Of a DNA stretch of 64,000 nt, positions 56,998 through 64,000 are shown piece by piece. This DNA is from Anaerococcus porci (GTDB lineage Bacteria; Bacillota; Clostridia; Tissierellales; Peptoniphilaceae), in assembly GCF_009696575.1 (NCBI RefSeq), contig NZ_VULQ01000001.1:124001-188000 (forward strand), given 5' to 3'. The position numbers were made by a program, and so were the translations under genes. Every line of letters starts with the position of its first letter. Within the stretch, counting starts at the first letter, position 1. The notes beneath the pieces are model-generated. The model saw only the letters and a program-made list of their open reading frames with translations, did no database searches and was not told the DNA's origin.

Positions 56998-57710
56998 TAG
57001 CTATTAACTTCCCTTTTTAAAATCAAAAACTTATTTACATAATCTTGTTTTAAATAAATTTCCTTAGTCTTAACTAGTTCTAATAAGGCTAAAAATGTTC
57101 CTATACATGCATCCTTAGATTTAATTTCATTAATTATGGACTCAAGTCTTATTTTTTTTGTAAATTTTAAAGTATTTCTAACCTTAAGAACATAATCATT
57201 TACATCAAGTTTTCTTATAGTATTTATTATATCTGGTTTTTGTCTATTTTTTTCCTTAAATTTATCCATTATTTTTCTAAATTCTTTTGAAAGAATTTCT
57301 ACGTCTTGGCTGATAACCTCCTCTTTTTCACTGTATTTTGACAAATCTTCTTGAAATTTGTAATAATATAAAAGACCTTTATTTTCAAGAACTTTCATAT
57401 CATCTTCAACACTTTTTATTTTTTTATATTCTATTAAATATTCAAGGAAATCTTCTTCTACCTTATCACTACCCTCTTTTGGCATAAGTTTTGATGATTT
57501 AATATACAACAAAATAGAAGATATATATATAAACTCACTTAATTGGTCTATTGGAATTTCCATATTTTTAATAGTTTCCATATAAGGGTTTGTAATATCT
57601 TCTATCTTAATATCATAAATATCAACTTTTTGTTTCTCAATTAGACTTAATAAGACATCAAAAGGTCCTGTATAGACCTCTAAGTCAATATTTAAACTAT
57701 TATCTTTCAT
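56997..57710 (-). CDS. scpA: Segregation and condensation protein A
   Basis: 237 residues. The kleisin that bridges the Smc heads. N-terminal YTGPFDVLLSLIEKQKVDIY with the ITNPYM and YIKSSKLMP segments, and a C-terminal winged helix ending in FLALLELVKTKEIYLKQ. ATG overlaps the nudix gene by 11 nt. smc itself is not in the window. Confidence 0.93.
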   Translation of the reverse strand: MKDNSLNIDLEVYTGPFDVLLSLIEKQKVDIYDIKIEDITNPYMETIKNMEIPIDQLSEFIYISSILLYIKSSKLMPKEGSDKVEEDFLEYLIEYKKIKSVEDDMKVLENKGLLYYYKFQEDLSKYSEKEEVISQDVEILSKEFRKIMDKFKEKNRQKPDIINTIRKLDVNDYVLKVRNTLKFTKKIRLESIINEIKSKDACIGTFLALLELVKTKEIYLKQDYVNKFLILKREVNS

Positions 57711-58239
57711 CTAATATTTTTTTTGCATACATTATTGCTATTATTGTTTTAGCATCTGTTATCTCACAATTTATAACCATATTATAAGCATCTTCAATTT
57801 TTATACTTTCAACTTCCAAAAATTCATCCTCATCAAGTTCTAATTTAGACTCTTCTAAGTCTTTTGCTATAAAAAATGATAGTTTATCATTTGTAAATCC
57901 TGGAGATGCGTGCATATCAAAAAGATATTCTATATCTAAAGGTTTATATCCAATTTCTTCTTGAAGCTCTCTTTTTGCAGTTTCAATTGGTTTTTCATTA
58001 GACTCTACAAGGCCAGCAGGTATTTCTAAGCTAAATTCATCTATTGCTTTTCTATATTGTCGTACAAAATAAAGTGAGTCTTCCCCATCATAAGCAATAA
58101 TCCCAACACCTTTCATGTGGTCTACTATTTCTCTTTTTGAATATTTTTTATCTGGCATTTCAACTGTTTCTACTCTTAATGATAGTATTTTACCTTCATA
58201 AATGTTATCTACTTTTATAGTTTTTTCATAGTTATCCAT
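57700..58239 (-). CDS. Nudix hydrolase, ADP-ribose pyrophosphatase type
   Basis: 179 residues. The Nudix box begins at GLVESNEKPIETAKREL and ends QEEIGY, giving the metal-binding glutamates; the upstream FVRQYRKAIDEFSLEIPAG segment is that of ADP-ribose pyrophosphatases (NudF). It probably cleaves ADP-ribose to AMP and ribose 5-phosphate. It lies four bases after recN and overlaps scpA. Confidence 0.88.
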   Translation of the reverse strand: MDNYEKTIKVDNIYEGKILSLRVETVEMPDKKYSKREIVDHMKGVGIIAYDGEDSLYFVRQYRKAIDEFSLEIPAGLVESNEKPIETAKRELQEEIGYKPLDIEYLFDMHASPGFTNDKLSFFIAKDLEESKLELDEDEFLEVESIKIEDAYNMVINCEITDAKTIIAIMYAKKILDER

Positions 58240-58243
58240 AAAA

Positions 58244-59932
58244 TCATCCTTTTCTTAATCTCTCAGCCATATCTAGCATTTCCTTAGCAGAATCTTTTGT
58301 TTTATCTGTTATATCGACTCCACCTATAAGTCTTGCTATCTCATTAACTCTCTCTTCACCTTTTAAATTTGTAGAGGAGCTTATTGTCAAAGATTTTTCG
58401 TCATGTTTTTCTATAAGTATATGATTATTAGATAAAGAAGCTATTTGAGGAAGGTGGCTTATGGCTAAAATTTGCCTTTCTTTGGATAAATCCAATATCT
58501 TCTCACCTACAATTTGAGCAGTCCTTCCACTTATACCTTGATCTATCTCATCAAAAATCATAGTATCTATATTGTCAAATGTAGAAAAAACTTTTTTAAA
58601 AGCAAGAACAATTCTTGATATTTCACCACCTGATGCAGTTTTCGACAAACTTTTTAGCTCTTCTCCCTTATTAGTTTTAATCAAAAAATCAATGTTATCA
58701 AAACCATTTGGGTCAATTCTCAACTTTTTACTAAAATCTATCCTAAAATCAGCATTTTTTATATTAAGAGATTTGATTTCGATAATTATCTTTTCTTCGA
58801 GTTCTTTAGCCTTATTTTTTCTAATATATGACAAATTCTTTGCCATACTTTTTAGACTTTCATCTATATTTTTAATAGAATTTGAAATTTTATCTTTATA
58901 ATTATCAATTTTATCAAGTTCGTCATATCTTTTTTTTATTTTATCTTTGTAAGTTAAGATTTCTTCTATATTATTACCATATTTTCTCTTTAAATCAAAT
59001 ATTTTTTGATTTATCATCTCAAGTTCATATAATCTTTCAGGGTTTTGATCAAGGCTATCCTTATAAAAATCTAATTCAGAGTATATTTCATTTACAGAAT
59101 CTATAAGCTCATCCACTTTTGAGTTTATTTCTTTTATATTATCATCAATATTCGAAAAAGAAGAAAGACTCGATGAAAGACTTGCAAGCATTGAACTAAT
59201 TGATGGACTATCATAGTCATATGAAGATAAGTGCTCTTCGCATTTTTCTATGCATTCTATAAGCTCAGTAACTGAATTTAATCTCTTATACTCTTGGTCT
59301 AATTTCTCTTCATTAATATTTTTTAAGTCAACTTGCTCTATATCATCTAATTGATATGAAATCAATTCTTTTTCTCTTGATATTTCCTCTTGAGATAGAT
59401 CAAATTCTTGATATTTTTTTAAAAAATTATTTTTTTCAATATACAAGGATTCTAATTTTTTTCTAATACTATTACTTTCCGTATCATTTTTATAAGAATC
59501 AATTATGTCCAGGTAATTATTTTTATACATAAATATATTTGTATCACCTTGTTTATATACGTCAATAAGAAATTTAGACATATCTTTTACAAGATTTAAA
59601 TTAGTAATCCTACCATTTATCCTTATTGATGATGACTTATCACTTATTGTTCTTGTAATGATTAATTTATTATCATCAAAAACAACATCCATTTGCTCTA
59701 ATATATTTATAAGCCTATCATCAAGTAAAAAAACAGCTTCTATAATTGTTTTATTATCAAATTTTCCTATAATATCCTTATTAGCTCTCTTTCCTAATAC
59801 GATATTTATTGCATCTAAGATAAGTGATTTTCCAGAGCCAGTCTCTCCTGTTATGACATTAAAGCCCTTATCAAAGAATATATGATCTCTCTTGATAATA
59901 ACAAAATTATTTATAAAAAGCTCTGCTAACAC
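58244..59932 (-). CDS. recN: DNA repair protein RecN
   Basis: 562 residues, an SMC-like ATPase acting early in double-strand break repair. Walker A VITGETGSGKSLILDAI, coiled-coil arms, signature TASGGEISRI, Walker B MIFDEIDQGISG and the ISHLPQIAS switch. The start is GTG 59932, directly after the argR stop. argR-recN is the standard Firmicutes order. Confidence 0.94.
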   Translation of the reverse strand: MLAELFINNFVIIKRDHIFFDKGFNVITGETGSGKSLILDAINIVLGKRANKDIIGKFDNKTIIEAVFLLDDRLINILEQMDVVFDDNKLIITRTISDKSSSIRINGRITNLNLVKDMSKFLIDVYKQGDTNIFMYKNNYLDIIDSYKNDTESNSIRKKLESLYIEKNNFLKKYQEFDLSQEEISREKELISYQLDDIEQVDLKNINEEKLDQEYKRLNSVTELIECIEKCEEHLSSYDYDSPSISSMLASLSSSLSSFSNIDDNIKEINSKVDELIDSVNEIYSELDFYKDSLDQNPERLYELEMINQKIFDLKRKYGNNIEEILTYKDKIKKRYDELDKIDNYKDKISNSIKNIDESLKSMAKNLSYIRKNKAKELEEKIIIEIKSLNIKNADFRIDFSKKLRIDPNGFDNIDFLIKTNKGEELKSLSKTASGGEISRIVLAFKKVFSTFDNIDTMIFDEIDQGISGRTAQIVGEKILDLSKERQILAISHLPQIASLSNNHILIEKHDEKSLTISSSTNLKGEERVNEIARLIGGVDITDKTKDSAKEMLDMAERLRKG

Positions 59933-60385
59933 CTACTTCACCATACTTCTTAAAGTTTCAATCAATTCATCTATTTCATCAAGATTTTTAGGTGTAATAA
60001 ATATTGTATCAAGACCAGTAACAATTCCACCTATATTTTCAAGCTTAGCATTAGTTATATAAAGCCCACAAACTGTAGCTGTATAAGATATAGTTTTAAT
60101 AACTACAAGTTGATAACTTCTTTCAACAGCAAGAACAGATTCTTTAAATATTTTTTCCATTCTCTCATTTAAAGAATCATAAACAGTATCAATCACTGTA
60201 TATTTATATTCATAGTCATCTGTTTGTACTTTTGAAATCCTAAGCTCTTTGATATCTCTAGAAATTGTTGCTTGAGTAGCATCTACACCTTGTTCCTTTA
60301 ACAATCTTGATAATTGACTTTGTGTCTTTACTTCGTTATTCTGAATAATATCTAAAATTAATCTTTGTCTAGTATATTTTTTCAT
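59933..60385 (-). CDS. argR: Arginine repressor
   Basis: 150 residues. N-terminal winged helix (RQRLILDIIQNNEVKTQSQL, then DATQATISRDIKELRI) binds ARG boxes; the C-terminal core with VCGLYITNAKLENIGGIVTGLD-type strands (GTITGxDT analogue IVTGLDTIFI) trimerises and binds arginine. It overlaps ispA by 4 nt. No arginine genes are in the window, so its targets lie elsewhere. Confidence 0.93.
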   Translation of the reverse strand: MKKYTRQRLILDIIQNNEVKTQSQLSRLLKEQGVDATQATISRDIKELRISKVQTDDYEYKYTVIDTVYDSLNERMEKIFKESVLAVERSYQLVVIKTISYTATVCGLYITNAKLENIGGIVTGLDTIFITPKNLDEIDELIETLRSMVK

Positions 60386-61218
60386 TTAGTCCTCTCAGTT
60401 AAATAATCAATTAAGTAAATATGAAAATCATTATTTTTGAATTTATTAATATTTTCCTTAGCCTTATTGTTAAAATCTAATAATAAGCTATTAGCTTCAT
60501 CTAACGATTTACATGATAGTATATTAAGTTCATTTTTTTCATTCTTATCTAATAAATCATCCTGAATTTGAAATGATAAACCTAAATAATAAGCGTAATT
60601 TTCCAAAGCTTTTAATTTATCTTCACTTAGTCCATTTAATAATCCAGCCATGACACACGCCGCCATAAATAATCTAGAAGTTTTATTTTTATAAACTTCT
60701 AATATATAGGATAAATCAATTTCCAAGTTTCTTCTTAGGTCATATACCTGACCTTTTATCATACCATCTATTCCACTAGCTTTTGAGAGATAAAGCGATG
60801 CATCTAGAAAACGTTGCCCATTTTTAGCCAAATTTAATGAATTTTCAAAAGCCAAATTTAATAAACTATCACCTATAAGAATTGCAATATCTTCACCAAA
60901 CTTCTTATGAACCGTCGGCTTTCCTCTTCTTAGATCATCATTATCCATTGATGGAAGATCATCATGGACTAGAGAATAAGCATGTATCATTTCAATATTT
61001 AATGCCATTTCAATAATCTCATCATTTAGATAACTTTTTTTAGTTAGCATCTTATAGGATTCTAAAAATAGTATTGGTCTAATCCTTTTTCCCGAATCTG
61101 TTGCATACCTTAAGGCTTCGTTTAAAGGATTATCATCCTTAAATTTTTCTTCAAATGCCCTATCAATTATTTTCTTATCTTTTTTTAAAATTGTTTTAAA
61201 ATCTTCTTTATTCATCAT
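60382..61218 (-). CDS. ispA: Polyprenyl (farnesyl) diphosphate synthase
   Basis: 278 residues from ATG 61218 (ATG 61215 or GTG 61224 are also possible; no strong ribosome site distinguishes them). It condenses isopentenyl diphosphate with allylic substrates. First aspartate motif HDDLPSMDNDDLRRG, second QIQDDLLD, plus GKRIRPILF and KTSRLF. It is located with xseAB and recN as in many Firmicutes, but dxs and tlyA, usual neighbours, are missing. Confidence 0.92.
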   Translation of the reverse strand: MMNKEDFKTILKKDKKIIDRAFEEKFKDDNPLNEALRYATDSGKRIRPILFLESYKMLTKKSYLNDEIIEMALNIEMIHAYSLVHDDLPSMDNDDLRRGKPTVHKKFGEDIAILIGDSLLNLAFENSLNLAKNGQRFLDASLYLSKASGIDGMIKGQVYDLRRNLEIDLSYILEVYKNKTSRLFMAACVMAGLLNGLSEDKLKALENYAYYLGLSFQIQDDLLDKNEKNELNILSCKSLDEANSLLLDFNNKAKENINKFKNNDFHIYLIDYLTERTK

Positions 61219-61399
61219 TACCACTATCTATAATTTTTATCTTAGCCTTATACTCATCAATTTGCTTATTTAAATTATTATATATATCCATAGCTTCTTT
61301 GTATAAGTCTATACTTTTGTCTAAATTATCCTTATTTTCTTCAAGCTGATTAAGTAAAGACTTCATCTTTTTATAATTATCTTCAAATGTATTATTCAT
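61208..61399 (-). CDS. xseB: Exodeoxyribonuclease VII small subunit
   Basis: 63 residues, all helical, with the family pattern FEDNYKKMKSLLNQLEEN and LDKSIDLYKEAMDIY. Six XseB copies are known to bind each XseA. Overlaps xseA by 8 nt and ispA by about 11 nt. Confidence 0.9.
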   Translation of the reverse strand: MNNTFEDNYKKMKSLLNQLEENKDNLDKSIDLYKEAMDIYNNLNKQIDEYKAKIKIIDSGNDE

Positions 61400-62573
61400 A
61401 TTTTATCTGTGCTTTCACTTCTCCATCACTAAAAACTATCTTAACAAAATCATAATCTTTCAAAGAAAATTTAGAATAAATATCATAACCATCTAAACTT
61501 TTAATGGATATAGATTTTCTTCTTATATCTAATATTTCCTTGATTGAAGAAAGCTTTATATTTAAATTTTCAATCAAAGACTCTTTCTGTCCTATTCTAT
61601 CGTTTAAAATATCTTTTATGCTTTTAAAATATATATCTATTTCATTTTTTTTCTTTTCGATAAGGCTGTTAGGACTAAATAAATCTAACCTTTGTTTTAA
61701 ATATGAAACTTCTATCTCCTTAAGTTCTAAATTTCTCGAGAAAACTTTTTTTATCTCAATAAAAGAATCTTTAAAATCTTCTCTAAGTCTTTTATAATTT
61801 CTTACAAGATAAGAGCCAGCCTCAGTTGGAGTTTGTAAAGATATATCACTTACTAAATCTGTAAGTGAATTATCTATTTTATGTCCAATAGCAGAAACTA
61901 TTGGTGTATTTAAATTATAAATCATCTCTACTAAATCTTTTTCATTGAAAACTTTTAAATCTTCCTTACTACCACCACCACGAGTTAGTACAATGCAGTC
62001 TAAGTCCATATCTTCAAGTCTATTAAGTGCTTTAATTATTTCATCTTTTGCACTACTTCCTTGAACTTTTACTGGATAAAGGAAAATCTCAATATCTTGC
62101 ATTTCCTTATTTATTACTGAAATAAAATCAACTATTGCAGCCGACTTACTAGATGTTATAAGTCCAATATTTTTAGGATAATCTTTGACTTTCTTTTTTC
62201 TATTTAAATCAAAATAACCTTTTTTGTAAAAATCTTCTTTTAGCTTTAAAAAACGTAAATATTCGTCAGATAGACCTGAAACTTTAATATCTTTTATCGC
62301 AATAGTTAACCTTGAAGAGTATGTAGAATAAGTAAGATTTCCAATTATTACTACCATATCTCCATTATTTATATTTTCAAAGTCCTCATTTTTATAGAAA
62401 AAAATAGCACAATCTACTATATCATTATCCTCTTTTAAAGAAAAGAAAATATGCTCATGCGATACTTTTAAATTAGCTATTTCCCCTTCAATACTTACAT
62501 TTTGAAATAAAGGATCATGCTTAATAGATGTCTTTACATACTGATTAAATTGTTTTACACTTAAAGACTTCAA
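61392..62573 (-). CDS. xseA: Exodeoxyribonuclease VII large subunit
   Basis: 393 residues. It degrades single-stranded DNA from both ends without metal. N-terminal OB fold (VSIEGEIANLKVSHEHIFFS), catalytic region with IGLITSSKSAAIVDF, VLTRGGGSKEDL and PIVSAIGHKIDNSLTD, then a coiled coil. The start is TTG 62573, two bases after the nusB stop; ribosome site weak. Confidence 0.93.
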   Translation of the reverse strand: MKSLSVKQFNQYVKTSIKHDPLFQNVSIEGEIANLKVSHEHIFFSLKEDNDIVDCAIFFYKNEDFENINNGDMVVIIGNLTYSTYSSRLTIAIKDIKVSGLSDEYLRFLKLKEDFYKKGYFDLNRKKKVKDYPKNIGLITSSKSAAIVDFISVINKEMQDIEIFLYPVKVQGSSAKDEIIKALNRLEDMDLDCIVLTRGGGSKEDLKVFNEKDLVEMIYNLNTPIVSAIGHKIDNSLTDLVSDISLQTPTEAGSYLVRNYKRLREDFKDSFIEIKKVFSRNLELKEIEVSYLKQRLDLFSPNSLIEKKKNEIDIYFKSIKDILNDRIGQKESLIENLNIKLSSIKEILDIRRKSISIKSLDGYDIYSKFSLKDYDFVKIVFSDGEVKAQIKYE

Positions 62574-62575
62574 AA

Positions 62576-62965
62576 CTATAATCTCTTTTTAGAAATTTTA
62601 CCAAGTACACTGTTAATAAATTTATATCCATCACTTGTAGAATATTTTTTTGATAAGTTAACAGCTTCATTTATAGAAACACTTACTGGAATCTCTAAGT
62701 AGAAAATTTCATTTATACTTAAAAACAAAATAGATTTATCAGCCTTAGATAATCTATTAAAAGAAGACTTTCCAATTTGATTTAGTATTATTTCATTTAT
62801 ATCGTTATAATTTTCTAGATATGATTTTAAAGATAAGTAGCAAAATGAATCTTCTCCTAAGTCTATTTCATGATTATAAAACGAATCTTTAATATTACTT
62901 ACTTCATTTATTTGATTTTCAAATATTATCTTAAAAATCCATTCTCTTTGTTTTTTTCTATTCAT
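62576..62965 (-). CDS. nusB: Transcription antitermination factor NusB
   Basis: 129 residues, helical bundle. With NusE it supports rRNA antitermination. LSKADKSILFLSINEIFYLEIPVSVSINEAVNLSKKYSTSDG... carries the family core (INEAVNLSKKY, KFINSVLGKI). The start shares a base with the stop of the asp23-like gene. Confidence 0.9.
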   Translation of the reverse strand: MNRKKQREWIFKIIFENQINEVSNIKDSFYNHEIDLGEDSFCYLSLKSYLENYNDINEIILNQIGKSSFNRLSKADKSILFLSINEIFYLEIPVSVSINEAVNLSKKYSTSDGYKFINSVLGKISKKRL

Positions 62966-63279
62966 TATATCTTCAAACTGTTTACTTGGACATTAACTCT
63001 TTTTACAAGAAGTCCTGTCATAGTTTCAACTTGCCTTTTTACATTTTCTTGAACGTGTTTGATAGTTTTTCTAACATTAACATCTGCCCTAAGTACTAAA
63101 TTTAAATCTATAGTTACAAAGCCTTCAAACACTGAAATATTAGATGCTTTTTTAAGCTCTTTACTATCGAGTTCTTCTAATTCAACAACTCCATTTATTT
63201 CTTCTGCCGCGGTTTTTGCTATTGTTTCAATAGTTTCATTAGCGATTTTTACACTACCGTATTTAAACTCTCTAGCCAT
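62965..63279 (-). CDS. Asp23/Gls24 family envelope stress protein
   Basis: 104 residues. The Asp23 domain is seen in GSVKIANETIETIAKTAA, NGVVELEELD and a beta-strand run VTIDLNLVLRADVNV followed by VKRQVETMTGL. Relatives are membrane-associated through partners and respond to envelope or alkaline stress. In many Firmicutes this copy lies next to nusB. GGAG precedes ATG 63279. Confidence 0.9.
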   Translation of the reverse strand: MAREFKYGSVKIANETIETIAKTAAEEINGVVELEELDSKELKKASNISVFEGFVTIDLNLVLRADVNVRKTIKHVQENVKRQVETMTGLLVKRVNVQVNSLKI

Positions 63280-63302
63280 CTTTACTCCTTTTTACCTAAA
63301 AG

Positions 63303-63860
63303 TTAAACTCTAGATAAATATTCTCCATTTCTTGTATCGATTTTAATAGTGTCACCTTCATTAACAAATACTGGTACATTTATAATTGCTCCAGTTTCAA
63401 CCTCTGCAGGTTTTGTAACGTTAGTGGCTGTATCACCTTTTATTGCTGGCTCAGTTTTAACTACTTTTAACTCTACAAAGTTTGGTGCTTCAATAGAAAA
63501 AGGTTTATTCTTATAAAATCTCATTGTTGCTGTATCATTTTCTCTAATATATGATATAGCCTCTTCTACTGCATCATGATCCACTGGAATTTGTTCAAAA
63601 GTTTCTGGATCCATAAAATAATATAATTCACCATCATTGTACAAATATTGCATATCTTTTGTACTTATTATAGCTTGTTCAAACTTTTCATTTGGATTAA
63701 ATGTTACATCTTTATTTCCACCATGCATAACAGATTTTATTTTAGCTCTTACAAATGCTGCTCCCTTGCCTGGCTTAACATGTTGGAAATCTATTACTTG
63801 ATAAACATCCCCATTATATTCAAAAGTTATTCCTTTTCTTAAATCATTTGCTGATATCAT
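63303..63860 (-). CDS. efp: Elongation factor P
   Basis: 185 residues, three beta-barrel domains. EF-P relieves ribosomes stalled at polyproline. The tip of the KOW domain carries VKPGKGAAF with Lys32, the position modified in other Firmicutes; the C-terminal ITGATIKVPLF-type region is [19 protein letters not shown] precedes ATG. First gene of the long rightmost operon. Confidence 0.95.
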   Translation of the reverse strand: MISANDLRKGITFEYNGDVYQVIDFQHVKPGKGAAFVRAKIKSVMHGGNKDVTFNPNEKFEQAIISTKDMQYLYNDGELYYFMDPETFEQIPVDHDAVEEAISYIRENDTATMRFYKNKPFSIEAPNFVELKVVKTEPAIKGDTATNVTKPAEVETGAIINVPVFVNEGDTIKIDTRNGEYLSRV

Positions 63861-63889
63861 AATTCCTCCTGATTGACTCTTTTTATCTT

Positions 63890-63918
63890 ATTATACCACT
63901 TATAGAAACTTTTTTAAA
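63890..63918 (-). promoter_or_regulatory. efp promoter
   Basis: TTTAAA (63918-63913), 17 bp, TATAAT (63895-63890) with TGG before the -10 (extended form). The predicted start leaves a leader of about 22 nt. Confidence 0.65.
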
Positions 63919-63977
63919 TTGATATGCAAATTTATGTAAAATTAACCTATATTTTTTCATATAGTAAAACATAAATC

Positions 63978-63986
63978 TGATATAAT
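63978..63986 (+). promoter_or_regulatory. Outward promoter at the right edge
   Basis: Extended -10 TGATATAAT at 63978-63986 on the plus strand with no clear -35, followed by GTGGTGA, a possible ribosome site. It suggests a divergent plus-strand gene beginning just beyond the window. Confidence 0.45.
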
Positions 63987-64000
63987 ATAAGTGGTGATTA

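Overview
The window is a 64-kb piece of a low-GC, AT-rich chromosome whose gene content fits a Gram-positive anaerobic coccus of the Peptoniphilaceae type (Anaerococcus or Peptoniphilus relatives). This is an inference from gene content: GatCAB aminoacyl-tRNA amidation, MurT/GatD lipid II amidation, a V/A-type ATP synthase, formate-tetrahydrofolate ligase, PyrDB/PyrK with PyrI, an IspH-S1 fusion, and strong Shine-Dalgarno sites with sigma-A-like promoters. Nearly all genes are on the minus strand. Only hom-thrCB and rodA read on the plus strand. I see no rRNA, tRNA, CRISPR array, prophage or intact insertion sequence.

Layout. 1-4667 carries pcrA-ligA-gatC-gatA (transcribed leftward). 4740-6901 carries fhs and a TrpR-like regulator ending in a long hairpin. 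6924-8908 is the murT-gatD pair. 9305-12807 is the plus-strand threonine branch: hom and a ThrC-ThrB fusion. 12967-13671 is a secreted glucosaminidase. 13748-19315 is a compact pyrBICFKDE operon. 19376-24088 is a phosphatase, SbcCD/YhaON-like, phosphoesterase and CYTH cluster. 24142-31176 is secG-rnr-smpB plus an ABC transporter with a huge coiled-coil permease. 31282-35612 is glycolysis (gap-pgk-tpiA-eno). 35690-38563 is trxB-trmL-HAD-nth. 38659-39798 is rodA.

39.8-41.46 kb is the only accessory-looking stretch. It holds a 120-bp inverted-repeat element, a decayed coding remnant, a secreted-protein pseudogene, and a promoter-hairpin-terminator unit whose predicted RNA resembles a type II CRISPR tracrRNA, although no cas9 is present in the window. 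41.5-49.8 kb is the V/A-ATP synthase operon (order of transcription C, I-N, I-C, K, F, E, A, B, D). Subunit I is split in two, its N-terminal half ends in a coiled coil like the missing G/H peripheral stalk subunit. miaB lies just upstream.

51.25-63.86 kb is an almost gap-free run of 16 genes (efp, asp23-like, nusB, xseA, xseB, ispA, argR, recN, nudix, scpA, scpB, rluB, an HI0933-type flavoprotein, cmk, plsC, ispH-S1), linking translation, replication and repair, chromosome segregation, isoprenoid and lipid synthesis. Starts were re-chosen in several genes by Shine-Dalgarno position (yerC, thrCB, pyrK, pyrI, yhaN-like, the ABC permease, ntpA, ntpD, miaB and others).
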